Below, piece after piece: positions 15,296 to 24,400 of a stretch of 64,000 nt of DNA. The notes beneath the pieces are model-generated. The model was not told where the DNA came from and did no database searches. It was given only the letters and a program-made list of their open reading frames with translations. The stretch is from Clostridiales bacterium (GTDB lineage: Bacteria > Bacillota > Clostridia > Monoglobales > Monoglobaceae). The position numbers and the translations under genes were made by a program. The stretch is from NCBI GenBank assembly GCA_019419865.1, contig JAHZIG010000015.1, forward strand, positions 1-64,000, read 5' to 3'. Position 1 is the first letter of the stretch; each line of letters opens with the position of its first letter.

Positions 15296-15586
15296 ATGGC
15301 TACACAGAAAAAGTATTCACAGGAGTTCAAAAACGATGCGGTTGAATATCGTAAATCGCATGCAGAGCTGTCGCTTAAAACATGCGCGGCAAATCTCGGT
15401 GTGTCACCGGTATCATTGAGAGAATGGATTAAAGCTACCGATGATACGGGTAAGGTTGTGATGAGAGGATCCGGAAATTATGCAAGTGATGAGCAAAAGG
15501 AGATCGCTAGACTTAAACGAGAACTGCGTGATACTAAGGATGCGTTGGAAATACTAAAAAAAGCAATCGGTATTCTGGGAAAATGA
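15296..15586 (+). CDS. IS3-family transposase OrfA
   Basis: 96 residues behind AGGAGG. N-terminal HTH of the Tnp IS3/IS911 type (YSQEFKNDAVEYRKSHAELS, then AANLGVSPVSLREWIKATDD) and a C-terminal leucine-rich coiled coil (EIARLKRELRDTKDALEILK). It binds the element ends and makes the fused OrfAB by frameshift at 15556-15562. Intact. Confidence 0.92.
   Translation: MATQKKYSQEFKNDAVEYRKSHAELSLKTCAANLGVSPVSLREWIKATDDTGKVVMRGSGNYASDEQKEIARLKRELRDTKDALEILKKAIGILGK
15556..15563 (+). promoter_or_regulatory. programmed -1 frameshift site of IS3 orfA/orfB
   Basis: Seven A residues followed by G, placed as A-AAA-AAA in the orfA frame. A -1 slip continues in the frame of OrfB through its ATG without a stop, giving an OrfAB fusion, as established for IS3-family elements. 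Confidence 0.7.
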
Positions 15587-16473
15587 CAGGAGTTATTTAT
15601 TCTACGGTTAGGGAAACTGCAATTGACCGTCGGGATAACGGACAGAAGCTCTCGATCACCGGGGTACTGAAAATACTTGGTCTGTCCAAAAGCGGGTATT
15701 ATGATTTTTGCAGAAGGAAGCCATCCGCTACACAATTACATAAAGAGAATATGATGGAGCAAATTGTAAAGATATATGATGAAAGCCATCAGATTTATGG
15801 GGCACCTAAGATAACAAAAATACTTCATGAGGCAGGAAATATAATATCAGAGAGGACGGTCGGATTGTATATGCATGAGCTTGGAATACATGCACATTAT
15901 GTGAAACCACGCACACAGACAACAATAGATTCAAACTTTAGCGATGAGTTGAAGAATATTCTTGATGAAAGATTTAACCCGGACGAGCCAAACGCTTACT
16001 GGTGTACAGATATCACATATATATACACAGCTGAAGGATTTGTCTATCTTTGCAGCGTAATGGATCTTTATTCAAGAAAAATCGTTGCATGGACTCTATC
16101 GAAAACATTAGAGGCTAAGTATGTAGTAGAGACGGTTCGTAAAGCGATAGTTTCTACAGGCAGCAGACCGAAGGTGATACATAGCGACAGGGGCAGCCAG
16201 TATACATCAATTGAGTATAAGCGAATTACAAATGGTATAGAGAGAAGCTATTCAAAAAAGTCTTATCCATGGGATAATGCATGTATAGAATCATTTCATT
16301 CACTGATAAAGAGAGAATGGCTTAACAGGTATAAAATCAGTGATTACAGGCATGCATACAGGCTTGTATTTGAATATATAAATACATTCTACAATACACG
16401 AAGGATACATGGGCATTGCAACTACAAAACGCCGTTAGAACATGAAAAGGCATATTATGAAAGGACGGCATAG
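15583..16473 (+). CDS. IS3-family transposase OrfB (DDE integrase domain)
   Basis: 296 residues; ATG overlaps the orfA stop (AATGA). Order: HTH_21 region (YGAPKITKILHEAGNIIS), then rve integrase core with D in WCTDITYIYT, D in HSDRGSQYTS and E in NACIESFHSLIKREW, completing DDE. It ends with NTRRIHGHCNYKTPLE, the usual IS3 tail. No frameshift or stop, so the copy may be active. Confidence 0.95.
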   Translation: MTGVIYSTVRETAIDRRDNGQKLSITGVLKILGLSKSGYYDFCRRKPSATQLHKENMMEQIVKIYDESHQIYGAPKITKILHEAGNIISERTVGLYMHELGIHAHYVKPRTQTTIDSNFSDELKNILDERFNPDEPNAYWCTDITYIYTAEGFVYLCSVMDLYSRKIVAWTLSKTLEAKYVVETVRKAIVSTGSRPKVIHSDRGSQYTSIEYKRITNGIERSYSKKSYPWDNACIESFHSLIKREWLNRYKISDYRHAYRLVFEYINTFYNTRRIHGHCNYKTPLEHEKAYYERTA

Positions 16474-16495
16474 CAGCTTTTATGCCGCGAAAGTT

Positions 16496-16598
16496 GCTTG
16501 ACAATGAGGGGATGGCATGATAGGCTCATGCCACTGCGCAGCCCTCGGGGCACCGCCCCGGCGCAGAACGTTATGCCATCAGAGGCTCGTTGTCAAGC
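16496..16598. repeat. about 103-nt complex hairpin in the IS3 3' region
   Basis: Outer arms GCTTGACAA (16496-16504) and TTGTCAAGC (16590-16598) are perfect; inner ATGGCAT/ATGCCAT and GCGCAG-like arms continue the fold. It lies between orfB and the right end and holds no gene. A smaller hairpin CGGCATA/TATGCCG at 16466-16487 ends orfB. Confidence 0.6.
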
Positions 16599-17699
16599 AA
16601 ACCGTGGAATAAATGCGACCAATTTGTGCATTTTGCTGATTTTACTAAAAAACAAAGGTTTAATGTGTCCGTTATCTTGACATAGCACCAATGGGGCGTT
16701 TTGTATGCGCTGTCCGCTACTATTGTTTCTATCTCCGGAAAGTTTCCTACAAGCTTGTCATATACGTCGTCAAACGCTACGCTGTCATGAACGTTGCCGG
16801 AAGTTACTACTGTTTCGAGAACAAAACCGTTTTTGTCGCAAGACGTGTGCGCTTCATATGCAAATTGTCTTTTATGTTCGCCCTTTACAAAAAGTCCGCT
16901 TTCGGGATCGGTTGTGCTTTGCGTGATTTCCTTCGTTTTTTCCGCTTTCTTTGCCCTCTTTGCTTTCTCTAACTTCTCTGCCTTTTTTCGATTCTTCAGT
17001 TTCTTTTTTGATGTGTTGTCTTTTTTCTTTCCGCCGGTTTTACTATTATCTTCAAAGGGCTTTTTGCCATGCTCTAATCGGTCTTTATTTATTTCTTCCA
17101 ACAATTCGTCGGCATATCTTTTGGCGGCAACCGGTACTTCAATTTTTATTTTCTTATTAGTATTAGCGTTCGCCTTTATATGCGTTCCGTCTATGAATAC
17201 AGCTTCGGGCTTCAAATATCACGCCTCCGCCGTTTCGCTTAATATCCAGCCAAATATCTTATCTATTGTATCTGCGTTAAATCTATTGCGAAAGTTGTAG
17301 CTTATTGTGGAAAAGTGGGGCGTTTCATCTGTTAATCCATATCCCAAAAACCAACGGTAAGCAACATTTAACGATACCTCTTCTGCGGTTTTGCGTAACG
17401 ACGGCAATCCATACAAATGCTGAATCAAGACCATCTTGAAGAGAATTACGGGATCTATACTTGGTCTGCCGTTATCATCGCAATACAGGTCTTCCACAAA
17501 CTCATAAATCTTGGAAAAGTCTACCGCGGCGCGTATTTGTCTTAACAAATGATCTTGCGGTACCAAATCTTCTACGCATATCATTTCTATTTGGTATCTG
17601 TTTTCATAGCCTTTTTGCATCATCTTTCATCACCGCTTATATTTTATCACATAAAAAAGAAAAAGCCCAGCTTTTTCTGGACTTTTTCGACAGGCTGAA

Positions 17700-17729
17700 C
17701 CGTATAACGCCTCTTCGAGGTTTATACGG
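17700..17729 (-). terminator. hairpin downstream of gatB
   Basis: CCGTATAA...TTATACGG with an inner CCTC/GAGG pair; it abuts the IS1182 end directly. No T-tract follows in the gatB direction, so the insertion may have cut off the terminator's tail. Confidence 0.4.
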
Positions 17730-17796
17730 CTTCTGTTATAAGTTTATAATTCTAAGTTTTAAGTTATAAGCTCAGTAAACTAATCTTTGCGTTCGT

Positions 17797-19227
17797 CTAT
17801 CCGTTCAAGGCCTCGGTCAGCAGTTTGTTGACCACGCCGGGGTCGCCTTTGCCTTTAAGCTCTTTCATGCATTGACCCATCAGGAAGCCGATCGCTTTTT
17901 TGTTACCAGACTTGTAGTCTTCTACAGCCTGCGGATTGTTCGCTATCGCCTTATCGACTATCTCCTTGACCAAGCCCTCGTCGCTGACCTGTTCGAGGTT
18001 GTTGTCCTTGACGTATTTTGCGACGTCTAAGTCCTCTTTGAACGCGATCGCGAAGATCTCTTTCGCCTTGTTTCGGTTTATGGTCTTTTTCTCGACCAAC
18101 TCGATCAGAGTAGCCAGCGCCTTGGGCGTAAGTTTCATATCCTTAGTCTCCGCGTCGTTTTCGCCGAGCAGGCGCATGAGCTCGCCCATGATCCAGTTTG
18201 AGACTTCCTTCGGCTTGCCGCATATAGCGGTCGTCTCCTCGAAGAAGTCGGCCAGCGCTTTCTGGGTCGTTATGATTCCCGCGTCGTATTCGGGCAGGCC
18301 GAACTCGCTTACGTATCTCGCTCTCTTAGCGTCCGCAAATTCGGGCAGGGAAGCGAGGTTCGCGTTATACCAATCGTCGTCGATCTCTATCGGCGGGATA
18401 TCCGGCTCGGGGAAGTATCTGTAGTCCTCGGCGTTCTCCTTGCTCCTCATCGCGTAGCTCTTGTCCTTGTTGTCGTCCCATCTGCGGGTCTCCTGAACAA
18501 CCTTGCCGCCGCGCTCTATTACGTCTATCTGGCGTTTCGCCTCGTAGTTTATCGCTTTAGCTATCGCCTTGAACGAGTTGAGGTTCTTCATCTCCGTCCT
18601 CGTTCCGAACTCTTCTGAGCCCGCCTGTCTCACCGACAGGTTGACGTCGGCGCGCATCGAGCCCTCCTGCATTTTACAGTCGGACACGCCTAAGTATTCG
18701 AGCGTGGATTTGAGCTTTTCAAGATACGCTATGACCTCGTCCGCGCTCCTGAAATCGGGTTCGCTGACTATCTCTATAAGCGGGACCCCGCAGCGGTTGT
18801 AGTCGCACTTGGTCTCGTCGTTGAAGTCGTCGTGGATCAGCTTGCCCGCGTCTTCTTCCATGTGTATCTCGTGGATGCGTATATCTTTCTTTACTCCGTC
18901 CACCTCGATCGGAACGCGGCCGTTTCTGCATATCGGCAGATACAGCTGCGATATCTGGTACGCCTTGGGCAGGTCGGGGTAGAAATAGTTCTTTCTGTCG
19001 AATTTATTATATCTTGTTATCTCGCAATTGAGCGCCATTCCCGCCTTCATAGCGTAGTTGACCACCTGCTTGTTGACCACGGGCAGAGTACCCGGCATGC
19101 CCGTGCAGATCGGACAGCAGTGCGTGTTCGGCTCGCCTCCGAACTCGGTCGTGCACGAACAGAATATTTTAGATTTGGTCGCGAGTTCGACGTGGACCTC
19201 GAGACCCATTACAGTTTCCCATGCCAT
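17797..19227 (-). CDS. gatB: aspartyl/glutamyl-tRNA amidotransferase subunit B
   Basis: 476 residues, full length. GatB catalytic cradle: MGLEVHVELATKSKIFCSC, then Zn-binding cysteines (THCCPICTGMPGTLPVVN), KNYFYPDLPKAYQISQ and EEDAGK-like HMEEDAGKLIH; the C-terminal YqeY-like helical domain follows (AIANNPQAVEDYKSGNKKAI). It phosphorylates Glu/Asp on misacylated tRNA and accepts ammonia from GatA. AGGAGG stands 7 nt before ATG. Third gene of gatC-gatA-gatB. Confidence 0.97.
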   Translation of the reverse strand: MAWETVMGLEVHVELATKSKIFCSCTTEFGGEPNTHCCPICTGMPGTLPVVNKQVVNYAMKAGMALNCEITRYNKFDRKNYFYPDLPKAYQISQLYLPICRNGRVPIEVDGVKKDIRIHEIHMEEDAGKLIHDDFNDETKCDYNRCGVPLIEIVSEPDFRSADEVIAYLEKLKSTLEYLGVSDCKMQEGSMRADVNLSVRQAGSEEFGTRTEMKNLNSFKAIAKAINYEAKRQIDVIERGGKVVQETRRWDDNKDKSYAMRSKENAEDYRYFPEPDIPPIEIDDDWYNANLASLPEFADAKRARYVSEFGLPEYDAGIITTQKALADFFEETTAICGKPKEVSNWIMGELMRLLGENDAETKDMKLTPKALATLIELVEKKTINRNKAKEIFAIAFKEDLDVAKYVKDNNLEQVSDEGLVKEIVDKAIANNPQAVEDYKSGNKKAIGFLMGQCMKELKGKGDPGVVNKLLTEALNG

Positions 19228-19229
19228 AC

Positions 19230-20705
19230 TTATACCTCCTTACCCGTCGCGTCCGGCGTCTGTTTATGATACTCGGTCAGCTGTTGATACGCGTGCGCTG
19301 CGTTTAATATCTTAGCGTCGCTCAGAGGCGCGCCGACGAGCTGAGCGCCTATCGGCATACCGTTTCCGTCGAAGCCGCAGGGAACGGATATCCCCGGCAG
19401 TCCCGCGAGGTTTACCGAGACGGTGTATATATCCGAAAGATACGTCTTGAGCGGATTGTCAAGGCTCTCGCCAAGCTTCGGCGCGGTGGTCGGCGCGGCC
19501 GGGAAGAGTACGATATCGTATTTCTCGAACGCCTCGTCGAACGCCCGTATGATCAGCGCCTTGACCTGGAGCGCCTTCTTGTAATACGCGTCGTAGTAAC
19601 CGGTCGAAAGCGCGAAGGCGCCGAGCATGATCCTCCTCTTTACCTCGTCGCCGAAGCCCTCGCTCCTGGTCGCCATATACAGGTCGGTAAGATCCTCGAA
19701 CTCCTCGGCTCTAAAGCCGTACTTGACCCCGTCGAAGCGGGAGAGGTTGGAACTCGCCTCCGCCGCGGCTATTATATAATAGGTAGGCACCGCGTAGTCG
19801 ATTATCGGCATGTCGAATTCTTCTACCTCGGCGCCCTTACTTTTTAACGTCTCGGCGACGCCGAGCACGGCGTTCTTTACGTTCTTATCCAGTCCGTCGC
19901 CGTAGCATTGGGTCGGGATACCTATCTTTAGTCCGCCGACCTCTCCGGTCAGCGAGTCGAAATACTTAGGGTGTTCGTAGTCGAGGGAGGTTCCGTCCAT
20001 CTCGTCCCTGCCGCAGATAACGTCTAAGATCGCGGCGCAGTCGGAGGCGTCTTTCGCGACCGGACCTATCTGGTCGAGCGAGGAGGCGTAGGCTATTAAT
20101 CCATATCTTGAAACGGCGCCGTAGGTCGGCTTAAATCCGGTGACTCCGCAGAACGAAGCGGGCTGCCTTATACTGCCGCCTGTGTCCGAACCGAGCGCGC
20201 ATACGGCTTCTCCCGCGGCTACGGCCGCCGCGGCCCCGCTCGACGAACCGCCCGGGACCCTGGTAGTATCCCACGGGTTTTTGGTCGGCTGATAGTACGA
20301 AGTCTCTCCGGCGCTGCCCATCGCGAACTCGTCCATGTTGAGCTTGCCGACGATCACCGCGCCCGCCTCGTTTAGTTTGTCTATTACGGTCGCGTTATAC
20401 GGCGGCTTGAAATCGCCGAGTATCTTCGACGCGCAGGTAGTCTTTATACCCTTCGTCGAGATGTTGTCCTTTATCGCGATCGGTACTCCCGCGAGCGGGG
20501 AGGTATATTTACCGGAGTCGATACCCTGCTGCACCTCTTCGGCGCGAGCTAAGGCCTCGTCCTTGAGTACTGTTATATAGGCGTTTATCCCGCCGTCTTT
20601 TTGCTCGATACTCTCGAGCGCCGCCTCTACGGCTTCTTTAACGGTCAGCTCTCCGGCCTTGATCTTGGCGCCGAGTTCGACCGCGGTTAAATTTGAAATA
20701 TCCAT
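19230..20705 (-). CDS. gatA: glutamyl-tRNA(Gln) amidotransferase subunit A
   Basis: 491 residues. Amidase-signature glutaminase of GatCAB: it frees ammonia from glutamine. The Ser-cisSer-Lys triad is visible at K79 (AIKDN), S154 (GGSSSG) and S178 (GSDTGGSIRQP), the same numbers as in well-studied GatA. The end lies 2 nt before gatB. A repeat element separates it from gatC, so gatC readthrough must cross it. Confidence 0.97.
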   Translation of the reverse strand: MDISNLTAVELGAKIKAGELTVKEAVEAALESIEQKDGGINAYITVLKDEALARAEEVQQGIDSGKYTSPLAGVPIAIKDNISTKGIKTTCASKILGDFKPPYNATVIDKLNEAGAVIVGKLNMDEFAMGSAGETSYYQPTKNPWDTTRVPGGSSSGAAAAVAAGEAVCALGSDTGGSIRQPASFCGVTGFKPTYGAVSRYGLIAYASSLDQIGPVAKDASDCAAILDVICGRDEMDGTSLDYEHPKYFDSLTGEVGGLKIGIPTQCYGDGLDKNVKNAVLGVAETLKSKGAEVEEFDMPIIDYAVPTYYIIAAAEASSNLSRFDGVKYGFRAEEFEDLTDLYMATRSEGFGDEVKRRIMLGAFALSTGYYDAYYKKALQVKALIIRAFDEAFEKYDIVLFPAAPTTAPKLGESLDNPLKTYLSDIYTVSVNLAGLPGISVPCGFDGNGMPIGAQLVGAPLSDAKILNAAHAYQQLTEYHKQTPDATGKEV

Positions 20706-20714
20706 ATCTATCTT

Positions 20715-20903
20715 GCAACGTAGAGATTAGGGATCAGTAATTAGCGATTAGGAAGTCCAAAACGCCTCTGTAACCGTTTAAACGGTTTCTTAAGCCGTAT
20801 ATGAAAATGAAGTGTTCCAATCCCGCCGACATAGCCGTCGGGCGTCAAAGAAAGGAATTTTACCCTCTATTCGCTATTCTCTGATCGCTATTCGCTACGT
20901 TAT
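20715..20903. mobile_element. 189-bp palindrome-ended repeat element, copy B (MITE-like)
   Basis: Same ends as copy A (left GCAACGTAGAGATTAGGGAT, right ATTCGCTACGTTA) and collinear internal blocks. It sits between gatC and gatA, inside an operon that is normally tightly packed. A central CCGTTTAAACGG palindrome is present in this copy only. No ORF of its own. Confidence 0.7.
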
Positions 20904-20919
20904 TCTCCTTCTTTAAATT

Positions 20920-21207
20920 TTATTCCACCGTCTTCGGTACGATTATCGCCTCTTCGTCAGATTTAGGCGCGTTTTTAAGCAGTTCGGCTCTGTCGGCCGA
21001 CGGTTTTACGACGTCTTCGCGGAACACGTTCTTGACCGCGAACGCGTGCGACATCGGTTCTATGCCCTCGGTGTCGAGGTTGTTCAGCACGTCCATATAG
21101 TTGATTATCTCGCCGAGATCCTTTTGGAGCGCCGCGGTCTGACTCTCGTCCAACTTGAGCCGCGCCAGCGAAGCGACATATCCAACCATGTCTTTTGTAA
21201 TTTCCAT
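20920..21207 (-). CDS. gatC: aspartyl/glutamyl-tRNA amidotransferase subunit C
   Basis: 95 residues, the usual size. It wraps around GatA and helps its folding. VGYVASLARLKLDESQTA at the start and NLDTEGIEPMSHAFAVKNVF in the middle are the GatC hallmarks. First gene of the minus-strand gat operon; its promoter must lie in 21208-21335, which it shares with divergent smc. Confidence 0.95.
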   Translation of the reverse strand: MEITKDMVGYVASLARLKLDESQTAALQKDLGEIINYMDVLNNLDTEGIEPMSHAFAVKNVFREDVVKPSADRAELLKNAPKSDEEAIIVPKTVE

Positions 21208-21359
21208 AGTCTATCACTCTTTCTGTTTATTGGTTAAGATACGCGCGGAAGCCCGCGTTTATCTATTTTAATATAATTGTAATAATTATAGCAAACGCGC
21301 GTTTTTTTGTCAACTGTATTTGTCTTTTAAGCGGAATGCGTAACCTAAATAAAAAATTA

Positions 21360-21388
21360 GTGACAAGACGGGATCGTTATGATATAAT
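21360..21388 (+). promoter_or_regulatory. promoter of smc-ftsY
   Basis: GTGACA (21360-21365), 17-nt spacer, TATAAT (21383-21388), then 34 nt to the smc start codon. Confidence 0.6.
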
Positions 21389-21422
21389 AACTTCCATACG
21401 ATCAATTTACGGAGCGATACGA

Positions 21423-24400
21423 ATGAGATTAAAAAGTATAGAGATGCAGGGCTTTAAGTCGTTCGCCGATAAGATATACCTCGATTTCAACTCGGGGATA
21501 ACGGCGATAGTCGGACCCAACGGCTCGGGGAAGAGCAATATATCGGACGCGATACGCTGGGTCATGGGCGAGCAGAGCGTAAAGTCGCTGCGAGGCAGTA
21601 AGATGGAGGACGTCATCTTTGCGGGAACAGAGTCGAGAAAGGCGCTCGGCTTCGCGGAGGTCACGCTCAGTCTCGACAACGAGGACGGGTATTTCGAACT
21701 TGATTTTCCGGAGATCGCCGTCACAAGGCGGGTATACCGCAGCGGGGAGAGCGAGTATTACATAAACAAGACCAATTGCCGGCTCAAGGATATACACGAG
21801 CTGTTTATGGATACCGGACTCGGCCGGGACGGGTATTCGATAATAGGTCAGGGTCAGATAGATAATATACTGAGCACAAAATCCGAGGACAGGCGTCAGA
21901 TATTCGAAGAGGCGGCCGGGATATCGAAGTATAAGTACAGAAAGACCGAGGCCGAAAAAAAGTTGGCTCAGGCGAACGATAATATAACGAGGGTCGAGGA
22001 TATTTTAAGCGAACTCTCCTCACAGCTCGAGCCGCTTAAAAAGCAGTCCGAGAAGGCGAGGAAATACCTGGTTTACAGGGACGAGATGAAGGATCTGGAG
22101 ATCGGAGTTTCGATCGTAAACACTGAGCGAATAAGGTCGGATATCGAAAAGATAAAGGCCGACATAGCCGTCTACTCGGCGCAGATCGCCGATATCAAGG
22201 CCGAGCTTTCGGAGTCCGACAAAAGGATAGAGAAACTCTACGAGGAAGGCGGCGAGCTGGACAACAGGATAGAGGAGTCGAGACAGAGGGAAAAGGATAT
22301 TACGGCCGAGATAAACGAGCTGGAGAACAGGATAAATCTTACCAAAAGCGATATAGAGCACAGTTTTAGCAGTATCGAAAGGATAAATAAAGAGTACGAG
22401 CTCGCGTTGGAGAGTATAAATTCGGTCGACAGCCGTATACTAAGCTACCAAAACGAGCTTAAGGAACTCGATAAGCAGAATAGGGAAGCGGACGAGGAGA
22501 TACAAAAGCTCAGCGACAGCGCCGGAACGGCCGAGAGCGACGCGAGCGCCAAGAGCGAGGAGCTGGAGAGGATCAGGAGCCGCGCCGCGGACTGCGTATC
22601 GAGGATAAACGCCTTAAAAAGCGGCGTAGAAAACCTTAGCGCGCTAAAGGATAGCTTTGCGAAGAGAAAAGAAGCGGTGGAGAGCGAGCTGAGTCTCAGA
22701 GACGACGACAGCGCGGAGCTTGAGGAGAGGCTTAAGGAGCTTGAAAACGGGCTTTTAGAGAAAGAGGATATTATAAATTCGCTCCGAGACGCGACCAACG
22801 AGCTTGAAGAGAAATACGGAGCGGGAGAGGCGAGACTTCAAAAGCTGAACTCGGATAAGAACAAGAATACCGCTCTGCTCGGCAGTATAACATCTAAGCT
22901 TAAAATGCTGAAGGACATGGAGCGCGATTACGAGGGCTACAGCAAGGGCGTTAAGAGCGTTATGACCGCCCACGACGGCGGCAGGCTCGGCGGCGCGGCT
23001 ATCCACGGTCCGCTGTCTCAGCTTATCAAGACGGACAAGGAATATATTACCGCGATAGAGACGGCGCTCGCCGGAGCGGGGCAGAATATAATCACGGATA
23101 ACGCCGAGGACGCCAAGAAGGCGATAGCCTACCTAAAAAAGAGGAGCCTAGGCAGGGCGACGTTTTTGCCGATAGACACGATAAGACCGAGGAGCTTTAA
23201 CAGTTCCCGCGCCGAGGGCCTCGCCGGATATATCTCCACCGCGGACAAGCTTGTAAGATGCGACGAGAGATACAGAGATATAGTAAGTAACGTTTTAAGC
23301 GCGACGGTGATCGCGGACAATATCGACAACGCCGTAGAGATGGGAAAGCGCACCGGGAACAAGTTTAGGATCGTGACCCTCGGCGGCGACGAGATACGCG
23401 CCGGGGGAGCTATGACCGGCGGAAGCGTGGTAAGGACGGTCGGGGCGCTCTCCCGATCCAACGAGATCGAGGAACTTCAGCGAAAGGCGGCCGCGGGAGA
23501 AAAGGAGATAGCCGCCCAGACCGAGGAGATAAAACGGATAGGCGCTAAGACCGCGGCGATCATGGAGGATATAAAGAACAACAACGACAAGCTGTCGGCG
23601 TACAACGACGAGCTGATACGTATGAGTTCGGACAAGGAGCATTGCAAGCAGCAGCTTGAGACGATCAAAGGCGGACGGGCGAGGCTGGATGACGAACGCA
23701 GAGACATCCTGGAGAATCTTAGCGGGATAGACGCGGATACGAAAAAGAAGAACGACGAGATAGAGGAGCTTAGCGAGTCCCTTGCGAAGCTTGAGAAACA
23801 GGCCGAGGAGGAGCAGAAGAGATACGCCGACCTCACCGGCCGCAGCGAGAGCCTCGCGAAGCGGCTGACCGAGCTGAGCATCAGCAAGAACGTCATTTTG
23901 AAAGATATCGAGCTTAAAACGACTCAGGTCGGACAGCTCAATAACGAGAAGAGCGGTATGCTCGGCGGCAACCGGGATAGACAGAACGAGATAGAAGAAC
24001 TGAGGAAGAATATAGAGGAGTTTAAAGAGAAAGCGGAGCGGCTCAAAGAGGACGTAAAGGGCAAGAACGCGGAACTTGAAGCGGGCAAGTCGGGACTCGG
24101 TGAGCTTATCCTCTTAAAGCGCAAGGGCGAGGACGAGGTAAGGTTCATACAGGAGAGCACCAAGCAGACCCGAGAGACCATGTACGATCTGAGCCAGAAG
24201 AACTCCAAAGCGGAGTCGCGGCTCGAGCGGCAGGAGGAGGAGCTTGAGAAGATAATCACACGGCTATGGGACGAGTACGAGCTAACGTTCAGCGAGGCCG
24301 CGGAGTACGCCAAAAGCAGAAGCGGCGAGGACTTTGATTTCTCGGCCGCGAGCGCGAGGATAAAGGAGCTGAGGGCTTCGATACGGGCTTTGGGAAATAT

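Larger units (their letters stand above)
15211..16690 (+). mobile_element. IS3-family insertion sequence nested in IS1182-type element
   Basis: 1480 bp with imperfect ends (TAGTGGTAG at the left, CATAGCACCA at the right; T-GTG-TA and AACG-AC shared) and a perfect 3-bp target duplication ATG at 15208-15210 and 16691-16693. A promoter-like TATAAT at 15267-15272 precedes orfA. Confidence 0.9.
14635..17623 (-). pseudogene. IS1182-family transposase, broken by TGA and by nested IS
   Basis: Three pieces on the minus strand: N-terminal 17623-17222 (QIEMICVEDLVPQDHLLRQI, the usual start), middle 17215-16691 (FIDGTHIKANANT, VADSAYKTP) and C-terminal 15210-14635 (KRPMTKKGG, YDCIICPEY, KNCPTRHLCTES, KMRKEKIERVFADAKE). 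TGA at 17219-17221 is in frame between the first two. The IS3 element splits the gene just after AYKTPH; joining across the ATG duplication restores ...AYKTPH-ICKKIFDDG. The DDE core is complete in pieces only, so it is non-functional. Confidence 0.9.
14606..17699 (-). mobile_element. IS1182-family element, inactivated
   Basis: Terminal inverted repeats: TTCAGCCTGTCGAA at 14606-14619 and its complement ending at 17699 (TTCGACAGGCTGAA). Without the nested 1480-bp IS and one target copy the element is about 1.6 kb, the normal size. The flanks (CCGC left, CCGT right) give no clear target duplication. Confidence 0.85.

Noticed and set aside
16571..16690. Continuation of the transposase middle piece to a stop at 16571
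   Set aside because: The last 120 nt are IS3 end sequence beyond the ATG target copy, not transposase.
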